DNA of 21,334 bases from DASUEB01 sp036275295 (lineage in GTDB: Bacteria > Bacteroidota > Bacteroidia > Flavobacteriales_D > Luteibaculaceae): positions 1 through 21,334 of the forward strand of contig DASUEB010000084.1 in the NCBI GenBank assembly GCA_036275295.1, read 5' to 3'. The translations under genes and the position numbers were made by a program. The notes below the pieces were generated by a model. That model was not told the origin of the DNA. It saw only the letters and a list, made by a program, of their open reading frames with translations, and did no database searches. Shown here in pieces: positions 1 to 6,768 of the stretch (the first letter of the stretch is position 1; every line of letters begins with the position of its first letter).

Positions 1-1923
1 GATAATGGACGCGCTTTGGGTTGCGACACGCTGACCTTCACGGTAGCAGCCAATCCAGACCCTACTGTTGCTATCCTACCTTCTGATACCATTGATGTGT
101 GCCGAGGGGTTGATTTGCCTCTCAATGGAAATCCACAGAACGGAACACCCGGTTTTACGCATCTTTGGACGCCCCTTGACGGTGGAGTTCTCAGCGCTAC
201 GAACTCGCAACAGGTTGTTTTCACTGGATCTAATCCATTGGGTTCATACCGTTTTAGCTATATGGCTACCGACGCCAATGGCTGCTCTGCCGCTGATACC
301 CTGTTAATTAACGTTCAACCACCTGCCTCAGCGGGAAGCGCAATAGCACAGCCCAATCAAATTTGCAGCGGTCAGAGCACCAATTTTCAGGTGTCTAATG
401 CCATAGGAACCATAAGCTGGGAATCGGGCCCTACCTCTGCTGGGCCGTGGACTGCAGCAACATTGACCGACAATGGAATGGGGTTGTTTACTACTGCCGC
501 CCTAACTACTGATGTTTACTTCCGCTATACTGCAACGCGTGGAGTATGCTCCGAAACCTCCTCTGCTATTTTTGTCGAGGTTCTGCCGATTGCGGCGAAA
601 CCGATTGTACTTGCCGATTCGCTGGTGGGATGCTCAAATGAGGGCATTGTTCTTCGCACGATCAACTACAGCCAGGATATTGTTTGGAATGACGATCAGC
701 CTACCGTAAACGACAGCCTGGAGGTTTTTCAAACAGGTTTTTACGTTGCGACTACAACCGGACTGTGTCCTTCAGCAAGTGACTCGGTTTTTGTGACCAT
801 TAATCCTTCGCCTCAGAAACCAAGCATTACCTCGCTAGATGGGGTTACACAATGCGAGAACGATGTATTTAGGCTCATTAGTTCTTTGGTAGGCAACAAC
901 CTTTGGTCAACGGGAGAGTCGACCGATACCATTGTTTTTGTTAGCGATGGGGCGGTTACTGTGGCTCAAGTGAATGCATTTGGTTGTCAAACTCAGTCGG
1001 ATACGTTATTTCTGAGTTATATACCTCGCCCAGCTAAACCGGGCATCAGTTTATTGAGCACGGGATTGCTTTGTGAAGGAAGTCCTGTTCAATTGGCAGC
1101 CGACACCTCGGGCAGTTTGACCTGGAGCACAGGTGATATCACCGATACCATTGAGGTAAGCTCTTCTGGAGCTTACACGGTATCATTCCGCGGTGCCAAT
1201 GGATGTGACGCGGTCTCTGATACCTTTAATTTAAACTTGTTGCCTACGCCGGCTAAACCGCAAATATCGCCTTCAGGACCCGCATGTCAGGGTACCCCTC
1301 TGGTGCTTTACTCTGATTACACAGGGGTTAACACTTGGAGCGACGGTTCAACGGCCGATTCGCTATTTATCTCTGCCAACGGCGAGTACAGTGTAACTGT
1401 GCTTGGTGCTAATGGTTGTACCAGTACATCGGACCTTTTCACCGTGCTTTTTGCCACTCCACCGGCTAAGCCATTAATCTCGCAAGTTGCCGACACACTT
1501 TTTGCAAGTGGTAATGCGGCGAGTTATCAGTGGTTTAACCCCAATGGGCCTATACCAGGAGCAGTAAATCGCGCTTTTGTGCCTGGTACACGCGATTTGT
1601 ATGCAGTAGTTGCCATATCGCCAGAGGGCTGTGTTTCACCGTTGTCTGATCCTTTGCTATTCTCGGGAGTAGGCATCGACGAGCTGATACTAAGCAATTT
1701 ATTAATTTATCCTAACCCTTCACAAGGGCGCTTTCAAGTGGATTTGAAAGGGCAATTAGCTGATCAATTAAAATTGATGGATGTTACGGGAAAAATCGTT
1801 TATCAACAACCCATTCAAGGATCTAACGTTACCCTTCAGGTGCCATTGCAATCAGGCCTTTATTTCCTGTCATTCCAAAGAGATGGACGATGGTCGAAGG
1901 CTTACAAAATTACTATTCAATAA
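1..1923 (+). CDS. T9SS-secreted Ig/PKD-like repeat protein, 5' end outside window
   Basis: The frame is open from base 1, so the visible 640 residues are the C-terminal part of a larger protein; the TTG at 16 is internal and not a start. The visible part is a string of about seven Ig/PKD-like beta domains, with recurring phrases such as WSTG..TDTI and GCxxxSDT, followed by a T9SS type A sorting domain from about codon 563. The sorting domain shows IYPNPSQGRF, MDVTGKIVYQ, SGLYFLSF and a basic KAYKITIQ end. Family knowledge: such tails direct export through the outer membrane by the type IX system and are cleaved on anchoring or release. Inference: a cell-surface or extracellular adhesin-like protein; the N-terminal catalytic or binding region, if any, is not visible. 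It is probably the last gene of its unit, since a strong terminator follows directly. Confidence 0.9.
   Translation, partial: DNGRALGCDTLTFTVAANPDPTVAILPSDTIDVCRGVDLPLNGNPQNGTPGFTHLWTPLDGGVLSATNSQQVVFTGSNPLGSYRFSYMATDANGCSAADTLLINVQPPASAGSAIAQPNQICSGQSTNFQVSNAIGTISWESGPTSAGPWTAATLTDNGMGLFTTAALTTDVYFRYTATRGVCSETSSAIFVEVLPIAAKPIVLADSLVGCSNEGIVLRTINYSQDIVWNDDQPTVNDSLEVFQTGFYVATTTGLCPSASDSVFVTINPSPQKPSITSLDGVTQCENDVFRLISSLVGNNLWSTGESTDTIVFVSDGAVTVAQVNAFGCQTQSDTLFLSYIPRPAKPGISLLSTGLLCEGSPVQLAADTSGSLTWSTGDITDTIEVSSSGAYTVSFRGANGCDAVSDTFNLNLLPTPAKPQISPSGPACQGTPLVLYSDYTGVNTWSDGSTADSLFISANGEYSVTVLGANGCTSTSDLFTVLFATPPAKPLISQVADTLFASGNAASYQWFNPNGPIPGAVNRAFVPGTRDLYAVVAISPEGCVSPLSDPLLFSGVGIDELILSNLLIYPNPSQGRFQVDLKGQLADQLKLMDVTGKIVYQQPIQGSNVTLQVPLQSGLYFLSFQRDGRWSKAYKITIQ
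583..1668 (+). repeat. Tandem array of five 71-73-residue Ig-like units
   Basis: Five units start at 583, 802, 1021, 1240 and 1453, each opening with a variant of xPxPAKPxI (LPIAAKP, NPSPQKP, IPRPAKP, LPTPAKP, ATPPAKP). Spacing is 73, 73, 73, 71 and about 72 residues. Units 1-4 each carry one early Cys (GCSN, QCEN, LCEG, ACQG) and one late Cys (LCPS, GCQT, GCDA, GCTS), which suggests one disulfide per domain. The fifth unit keeps only the late Cys. The repeats are diverged in DNA, so this is an old protein-level array rather than a recent duplication. Confidence 0.8.
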
Positions 1924-1947
1924 GTAAATAGGTTGAGTCGAAAAAAG

Positions 1948-1977
1948 AGCCGCGGGTAACCACACCGCGGCTTTTTT
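1948..1977 (+). terminator. Rho-independent terminator after the T9SS gene
   Basis: An 8-bp stem (AGCCGCGG with CCGCGGCT) closes a 9-base loop and runs into six T. It begins 24 bases after the stop codon of the secreted-protein gene and isolates it from mtaB. Confidence 0.9.
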
Positions 1978-2016
1978 ATTCCATTAGAGCATGGTGGTCC
2001 ATATGATAAAACGCGG

Positions 2017-2024
2017 TATTTTTG
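2017..2024 (+). promoter_or_regulatory. Bacteroidota -7 box of mtaB
   Basis: TATTTTTG matches TAnnTTTG exactly. Only seven bases separate it from the mtaB ATG, so the transcript would have a very short or absent leader. No clear -33 TTG is seen at the usual spacing. Confidence 0.65.
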
Positions 2025-2031
2025 CACGCTA

Positions 2032-3369
2032 ATGAATCAATACCAAAAAGTTGCCTTTTATACCCTGGGTTGCAAACTGAATTTTTCAGAGACAAGCACC
2101 ATTGCGCGCCTCTTTGAAGATGCTGGATTTGCTAAGGTAGATTTCCACGACCAGCCCGATGTTTTTGTAATTAATACTTGCTCGGTTACGCAAAATGCCG
2201 ACAAGGAGTGCAAGAAATTGGTGTCGAAGGCAATGAAGGTCAATCCGCAGGCTTTTGTTATCATTATTGGTTGTTACGCACAGCTTAAACCCGATGAGAT
2301 TGCGGCCATACCCGGTGTTGACCTCGTTCTGGGAGCCAATGAAAAGTTCAATGTGCTGGCGCACTTGGAAAGTACGTCAAAAAAAGAGGTTACCGAGGTT
2401 CACAATCAAGAGGTTAAGACAGCTACCCAATTCTTTCCGGCTTACTCAATGGGAGATCGAACCCGAACGTTTTTCAAAGTTCAGGATGGCTGCGATTATT
2501 TTTGTTCGTTCTGCACCATTCCACTGGCGCGGGGTTTTAGTCGCAGTGCATCGGTGAAAGACACGCTTTTGAAAGCCAAAGAGGTTCTTAGCTCAGGGGT
2601 TAGGGAGATCGTGCTGACGGGTGTCAACCTCGGCGATTTTGGAGCGGGAACGGATGAGAATTTCTTCGACCTGCTTAAAGCCCTTACGCCATTGTCAGAT
2701 CGCGTGCGCTACCGAATATCAAGCATAGAACCCAATTTGTTGTCGACCCAGATTGTTGATTGGGTGGCCAGCCATCGGCAAATAGTGCCGCATTTTCACA
2801 TTCCTTTGCAGTCGGGTAGCGATACTGTTTTGCAGAAAATGCGCAGGCGCTATGACACCGATTTATATCGAAACCGAATTGCTTACATCAAAGAAAAGTT
2901 ACCGCGCGCTTGTATAGGTGTTGATGTAATTGTGGGTTACCCGGGAGAGACGGATGATTGCTTTGAAGAGACGTATCGGTTTATTCAATCGCTTGACGTG
3001 AGTTATCTGCACGTATTTACATACAGTGAACGCGACAATACTCCTGCCATTCGCCGAACCGAGGAAGTTGTTCCGAAAAACGTGCGAAGCGAGAGGAGTA
3101 AAAAGCTTCACATCTTGTCCGAAAAATTAAAGCGAGCTTTTTACACGGATCAAGTCGGTCAACGCGGATGGGCATTGATGGAAGCAGAGGAGGATATGGG
3201 TTTTATGTATGGTTTCACAGAAAACTACATTAAGGTTCGTTTGCCATTTGATCCGCAGCTGGTTAACCAATTGGTAGAGGTGGAACATCTGGAGGTGCTA
3301 CCCGACCTCACGATGAAATCGAATTTGGTCAATGTATTAGACTATCAACCTGTAAATACCGCTTCTTGA
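2032..3369 (+). CDS. mtaB: tRNA (t6A37-C2)-methylthiotransferase MtaB
   Basis: A 445-residue radical-SAM methylthiotransferase. By family it converts t6A to ms2t6A at position 37 of ANN-decoding tRNAs, using two [4Fe-4S] clusters and SAM, in the cytoplasm. The N-terminal MTTase domain supplies three cluster cysteines, C14 (TLGCKLN), C50 (INTCSV) and C81 (GCYAQ). The radical-SAM motif CxxxCxxC is at 154/158/161 within QDGCDYFCSFC, and a TRAM-like domain lies at the C-terminus. TLGCKLN rather than the RimO-type TLGCSKN, together with the NTCSV..AD context, supports MtaB over RimO or MiaB. The start lies seven bases after an exact -7 box. The stop overlaps the next start (TGATG), so the phosphatase gene is translationally coupled. 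Confidence 0.93.
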   Translation: MNQYQKVAFYTLGCKLNFSETSTIARLFEDAGFAKVDFHDQPDVFVINTCSVTQNADKECKKLVSKAMKVNPQAFVIIIGCYAQLKPDEIAAIPGVDLVLGANEKFNVLAHLESTSKKEVTEVHNQEVKTATQFFPAYSMGDRTRTFFKVQDGCDYFCSFCTIPLARGFSRSASVKDTLLKAKEVLSSGVREIVLTGVNLGDFGAGTDENFFDLLKALTPLSDRVRYRISSIEPNLLSTQIVDWVASHRQIVPHFHIPLQSGSDTVLQKMRRRYDTDLYRNRIAYIKEKLPRACIGVDVIVGYPGETDDCFEETYRFIQSLDVSYLHVFTYSERDNTPAIRRTEEVVPKNVRSERSKKLHILSEKLKRAFYTDQVGQRGWALMEAEEDMGFMYGFTENYIKVRLPFDPQLVNQLVEVEHLEVLPDLTMKSNLVNVLDYQPVNTAS

Positions 3370-4169
3370 TGTTTACATCCGATGAATTAGCGTCCATAAA
3401 ATCTTCAGTTGAATTCCTTTGTCGGGAAGTCGGAGCCATAATCGTTTCCAAGCGAAAACAGGCATTTCGAGTAGACGAGAAGGCATTTAATAATTTGGTT
3501 ACTGAAGTAGATAAATATGCCGAGACCCTTTTGGTGGATGGGCTGAAATCCATTGTTCCCCAAGCGGGATTTTTAGCCGAAGAAGGTACAGGTGAGCCCG
3601 CTTCATCCGGATTAAATTGGATTATTGATCCCATAGATGGAACTACGAATTTTGTGCACGACATTCCGCTTTATTGTATCAGTATTGCGTTGGCGCAGGG
3701 TGAGCAGATACTGGTTGGCGTGGTATATGAGCCCAACCGGGAGGAGTGTTTTTCTGCTTTTATCGGTGGGGGATCGGTGTTAAATGGTAAGGCGGTATCT
3801 GTATCTGAAGCCACTGAATTGGCTCAGTCTCTGCTTGCCACTGGGTTTCCGTATGATGATTTTGGCCGCGAAGCAGGTTATTTTGAAGTGTTGCGCGATT
3901 TTACTCATCAAACACGGGGAATCCGTCGTTTGGGATCGGCAGCGTTAGACCTGGCCTACGTTGCGGTTGGACGGTTTGAGGCATTTTATGAATATGGACT
4001 CAATCCATGGGATGTCGCGGCCGGAATGTTGCTGGTCGAGGAGGCTGGAGGTAAAGTAAGCGATTTTAAAGGGGGAAAACAGGTGCTTTTCGGTGAGGAA
4101 ATTATTGCTTCAAATGGCCATATTCACCCTGCCATTGAAAAAGTTATTCAGCATACGTTTATGGCATAA
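3369..4169 (+). CDS. Inositol-1-monophosphatase family protein
   Basis: A 266-residue Mg2+-dependent phosphatase of the IMPase/FIG superfamily, cytoplasmic. Metal-binding signatures are complete: E71-E72 in the LAEEGTG segment, D87-P-I-D90-G-T-T in IIDPIDGTTNF, and W214-D215-V-A-A-G near the C-terminus. Length is normal for the family. Substrates in this superfamily include inositol-1-phosphate, fructose-1,6-bisphosphate and 3'-phosphoadenosine-5'-phosphate; the sequence alone does not separate them, and inositol monophosphatase is the default label. The ATG at 3369 shares its first base with the mtaB stop codon. A TTG three bases upstream is also in frame but is a weaker choice. Confidence 0.9.
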   Translation: MFTSDELASIKSSVEFLCREVGAIIVSKRKQAFRVDEKAFNNLVTEVDKYAETLLVDGLKSIVPQAGFLAEEGTGEPASSGLNWIIDPIDGTTNFVHDIPLYCISIALAQGEQILVGVVYEPNREECFSAFIGGGSVLNGKAVSVSEATELAQSLLATGFPYDDFGREAGYFEVLRDFTHQTRGIRRLGSAALDLAYVAVGRFEAFYEYGLNPWDVAAGMLLVEEAGGKVSDFKGGKQVLFGEEIIASNGHIHPAIEKVIQHTFMA

Positions 4170-4219
4170 TCGTCTTAGGCTAACCCTATTTTTTTATTTT
4201 TACCACAAATTGTATTTTC

Positions 4220-4984
4220 ATGAACAAACAAATACTGCTGTTTGGCGCCGTTGCTTTACTTTTTGGCTGCAAAAAATACGATATTGAACCACCTACGGTT
4301 AACGAGTTTAATATCGAAGGGCAAACGTCTAACATTGTATTGGATGCCGGTGGTCGATATTCCCTTTTTTATCAAGTAGAAGACAACCAAGAGGTGGATC
4401 GAATCGATATCAGGGTTCGAAAGGGCTTTGAATTTGAAAATGATTTCGAAACTACATCGAATGACTTTTTCTTCAGTGATGGCCGATCCTATGATCAAAA
4501 GGCCAAATCGGAGGGTATTGCTTTCAATCCTCCCGGTGGAGTAGCAGCTGGTTCATACCGTGTTGGTATTCTGGCCTCAGATCCAAATAACAACCTTACT
4601 TTGGAGCGTTTTTTGGATTTTGTGCTCGTTAATGGTCGTCAGCCCGCTATGGATGTTGTGATTGAATCAACTTTTGAGGCTAAGTCACCCAATGTGCGCG
4701 CAAGACGCGGTGATCGATTGATGTTTAAAGGGTTAGTTAATGCTCAGCGCGACATCAAAAAGCTCAAGTTCGCTTTTTTCAACAACGATCGAATGCTTTT
4801 CAGTAAGTCGTATGACTTGCCTGGTGCCAGTGATCTTCAACTGGATATGGATCAGTGGAGCGACTCGTTAGATTTCATTATCAGTCCTGAGTCGGTTTTC
4901 GGTGATTACCGCTTTACAGTTTCTGTCACCGATAACGAGGGACAAACTGGGGTATCTGTTTTTAATGTAAAAATTCCGTATTGA
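4220..4984 (+). CDS. Predicted lipoprotein, DUF4625-like
   Basis: A 254-residue protein with a lipoprotein signal peptide: MNKQ, a hydrophobic run, and a lipobox ending LLFG-C17. The mature protein should be lipid-anchored in the envelope. The body is beta-rich with two probable Ig-like domains. The first, about 25-140, has phrases such as YQVEDNQEVDRIDIRV and GVAAGSYRVGILASDPNN; the second, about 145-254, ends GDYRFTVSVTDNEGQTGV. This alternation resembles the Bacteroidota DUF4625 lipoproteins, whose function is unknown. It starts 50 bases after the phosphatase gene. No exact promoter box lies between them, so it may be read from mtaB, and it is last before a strong terminator. The family label is moderate; the lipoprotein call is strong. 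Confidence 0.8.
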   Translation: MNKQILLFGAVALLFGCKKYDIEPPTVNEFNIEGQTSNIVLDAGGRYSLFYQVEDNQEVDRIDIRVRKGFEFENDFETTSNDFFFSDGRSYDQKAKSEGIAFNPPGGVAAGSYRVGILASDPNNNLTLERFLDFVLVNGRQPAMDVVIESTFEAKSPNVRARRGDRLMFKGLVNAQRDIKKLKFAFFNNDRMLFSKSYDLPGASDLQLDMDQWSDSLDFIISPESVFGDYRFTVSVTDNEGQTGVSVFNVKIPY

Positions 4985-5001
4985 TTGGAAATGGATTGTT
5001 G

Positions 5002-5033
5002 AAAAAGGGGTGGATAATTTCCACCCCTTTTTT
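5002..5033 (+). terminator. Rho-independent terminator of the mtaB unit
   Basis: A perfect 12-bp stem (AAAAAGGGGTGG with CCACCCCTTTTT) around a 7-base loop, ending in six T, starts 18 bases after the lipoprotein stop codon. Confidence 0.93.
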
Positions 5034-5067
5034 ATTTAGACTAAATCCGAATAAAGGATTTATACCG

Positions 5068-5075
5068 TACTTTTG
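5068..5075 (+). promoter_or_regulatory. -7 box of the Cys-rich/flavoprotein operon
   Basis: TACTTTTG is an exact TAnnTTTG match, eight bases before the ATG of the 48-residue gene and just downstream of the preceding terminator. This supports a real transcription start for the small gene. Confidence 0.65.
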
Positions 5076-5083
5076 TCCAGAGA

Positions 5084-5230
5084 ATGACACCGATGGAAAA
5101 GCCGTTTACCGATTCTACACCCGCTTGGATAGGATTCACCTGTCTTTCGTGTACCTGTGAGGGTAAAAAGAAGGAGTGCTGCAAGAAATACAAAAAGGGA
5201 AAGCGCTGCAAGTCGTGTCCTAAAGGATGA
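5084..5230 (+). CDS. 48-residue Cys/Lys-rich small protein
   Basis: A short gene of 48 codons that length cut-offs would miss. It has seven cysteines at 20, 23, 25, 32, 33, 42 and 45, arranged CxxCxC, CC and CxxC, and a very basic C-terminal half with 10 Lys and one Arg between residues 28 and 47 (for example KKKECCKKYKKGKRC). There is no signal peptide and no transmembrane segment, so it should be cytoplasmic. The cysteine spacing suggests Zn or Fe-S binding; this is inference. Support for a real gene: an exact -7 box eight bases upstream, a fresh start after a terminator, and a stop codon overlapping the next ATG (ATGA), so it is coupled to the flavoprotein gene. M4 at 5093 is an alternative start. 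I do not recognise a named family. Confidence 0.72.
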   Translation: MTPMEKPFTDSTPAWIGFTCLSCTCEGKKKECCKKYKKGKRCKSCPKG

Positions 5231-6462
5231 GCTCTAAAACGGTAGACGTTGCCATCATTGGCGGTGGGGCGGCTGGATTTTTCGCGGCTGCTCAGCTCGT
5301 AAAAATCGCACCCTATTTATCATTGACCCTTCTTGAAAAAGGGAATCAGTTTCTATCGAAGGTGAAAATCTCAGGGGGCGGGCGATGTAACGTTACACAC
5401 GCGTGTTTCGATGCCAAGCAACTAGCTACCTTTTATCCTCGTGGGAACCGAGAATTGGTGGGACCTTTTCATCGCTTTGGACCAAGTGAGGTAATAACTT
5501 GGTTTGAAGAAAGCGGGGTAGCCCTTAAAACCGAAGTGGACAACCGCATGTTCCCGGTGACTAACAGCAGTCAAACCATTATCGATGCTTTGATGAATGC
5601 CGTGCAGCAACCGCAGGTAGAGTTGCTACTGCAGAATGGAGTCCAATCCATTTCGAGACTCGGTGACGGTTCATGCTTATTGCGAACCAATCGACATGAA
5701 ATCGAGGCAAGGGCAATTTTATTCTCGTCTGGGAGTGGTGGTCAGATGTGGTCTATTATTAAGGATTTAGGTGTATCCATAGTAGATCCTGTCCCCTCGC
5801 TGTTTACCTTTAACTGCAAATCAGCCTTAATTAAAGGCCTGATGGGAGTGAGTATTCCGCATGTTGGCATTACCATTTCGGGAACCAAGTGGAGTAGCGA
5901 GGGACCTTTGTTATTCACCCACTGGGGATTAAGCGGTCCGGCCATTTTAAAGCTTTCGGCTTGGGCTGCTAGGGACCTTGCCGAGCGAAACTATCAATTT
6001 GAGGTACACATCGATTTTTTACCGCAAATCGGTTTAGATGAGTTACTGCAAATGCTGCTATCATGGAAGCAAATTCATCCGCGAAAAGCGGTCAGAACGA
6101 TTACTCCCGAAGGTGTGCCTTCTGCCCTTTGGTCTAAATTGTGCGAGGTAAACGATATTCAACAACTCAGTTTTGCAGACGCAAGTAAAAATCATCTCCG
6201 AAAACTGGCTGAGCAACTGAAAAAAATGGCTGTTTCGATCGAGGGTAAAAGCACCTTCAAGGACGAATTTGTTACGGCGGGTGGGGTAGCCCTCAAGGAG
6301 GTAGATTTTAAAACGATGGCCAGCAAGCAGTTTCCCAACCTCTTTTTTGCCGGAGAAGTCTTAAATATTGACGCCGTTACGGGTGGCTTTAATTTTCAAG
6401 CGGCCTGGACAACCGCATTTTTGGCTGCACATGGCATAGCTGATTTCTTCAATCATCCATAA
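5227..6462 (+). CDS. BaiN/HI0933-family NAD(P)/FAD-dependent oxidoreductase
   Basis: A 411-residue flavoprotein of the HI0933/YhiN family (BaiN-like). Residues 8-17 form the FAD-binding Rossmann motif (VAIIGGGAAG). The family signature SGGGRCNVTH spans 49-58. The C-terminal segment contains VTAGGV and a FFAGEVLNIDAVTGGFNFQ stretch that closes the FAD site. Length is normal. The family is soluble; most members have no proven substrate, though some gut relatives have been linked to bile-acid or other reductive chemistry, which should not be carried over here. It starts inside the stop codon of the Cys-rich gene, so the two products are probably made together. Confidence 0.9.
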   Translation: MSSKTVDVAIIGGGAAGFFAAAQLVKIAPYLSLTLLEKGNQFLSKVKISGGGRCNVTHACFDAKQLATFYPRGNRELVGPFHRFGPSEVITWFEESGVALKTEVDNRMFPVTNSSQTIIDALMNAVQQPQVELLLQNGVQSISRLGDGSCLLRTNRHEIEARAILFSSGSGGQMWSIIKDLGVSIVDPVPSLFTFNCKSALIKGLMGVSIPHVGITISGTKWSSEGPLLFTHWGLSGPAILKLSAWAARDLAERNYQFEVHIDFLPQIGLDELLQMLLSWKQIHPRKAVRTITPEGVPSALWSKLCEVNDIQQLSFADASKNHLRKLAEQLKKMAVSIEGKSTFKDEFVTAGGVALKEVDFKTMASKQFPNLFFAGEVLNIDAVTGGFNFQAAWTTAFLAAHGIADFFNHP

Positions 6463-6465
6463 AAC

Positions 6466-6486
6466 AATCGCAAGTCAGCGATTTTT
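6466..6486 (+). terminator. Possible weak terminator after the flavoprotein gene
   Basis: AATCGC, a 6-base loop and GCGATT followed by further T (five T in a row, 6482-6486), starting four bases after the stop codon. The stem is short and AT-rich at its base, so efficiency is uncertain. Confidence 0.45.
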
Positions 6487-6684
6487 GCCAGTCAAGGGCG
6501 CCGGTTGGTAGTCTGATTCTAATTTCCAGCGTATATCCAGTGAGCTATAGGGGAGTATGGCAATCGTGTCTAGATTGTGCTCCTAACCATGTGGTTACCT
6601 TCCTTGGCGAAGCGTAACGGGAGATCAAAGCAAATGGGTCCTTGACAAAAATTAATTTGGATTTCAACAAATAGCAGCAGAGAA

Positions 6685-6723
6685 ATACAAAAAGGCCTCA
6701 CTATATTGGGAGGCCTTTTGTAT
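6685..6723. terminator. Bidirectional terminator between convergent genes
   Basis: ATACAAAAAGGCCTC pairs with GAGGCCTTTTGTAT, with one bulged A, around a 10-base loop. Read on the minus strand the stem ends in a five-T run, 46 bases past the stop codon of the receptor gene. On the plus strand it ends in four T. It should block read-through from both sides. Confidence 0.85.
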
Positions 6724-6768
6724 GAATGGTATAGAATGAAGGAACTGTGTTCTTGGATTAATCCGATG

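Larger units (their letters stand above)
6463..6768. other. 306-base gap between convergent genes
   Basis: It holds the weak hairpin at 6466-6486, a 14-base dyad TAACCA-TG-TGGTTA at 6584-6597, and the bidirectional terminator at 6685-6723. Between these I see no convincing reading frame with an upstream promoter and no tRNA-like fold. A frame open on the minus strand (6570-6779) overlaps the end of the receptor gene and looks like chance. Confidence 0.6.

Noticed and set aside
6642..6659. TTGACA followed by TTAATTTG on the plus strand
   Set aside because: It looks like mixed promoter elements, but spacing is wrong for either sigma type and only a terminator and an antisense gene lie downstream.
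6463..6768. Possible tRNA or small RNA gene in the convergent gap
   Set aside because: GGTTGGTAG near 6500 recalls a tRNA D-arm, but no acceptor, anticodon or T-arm pairing could be found.
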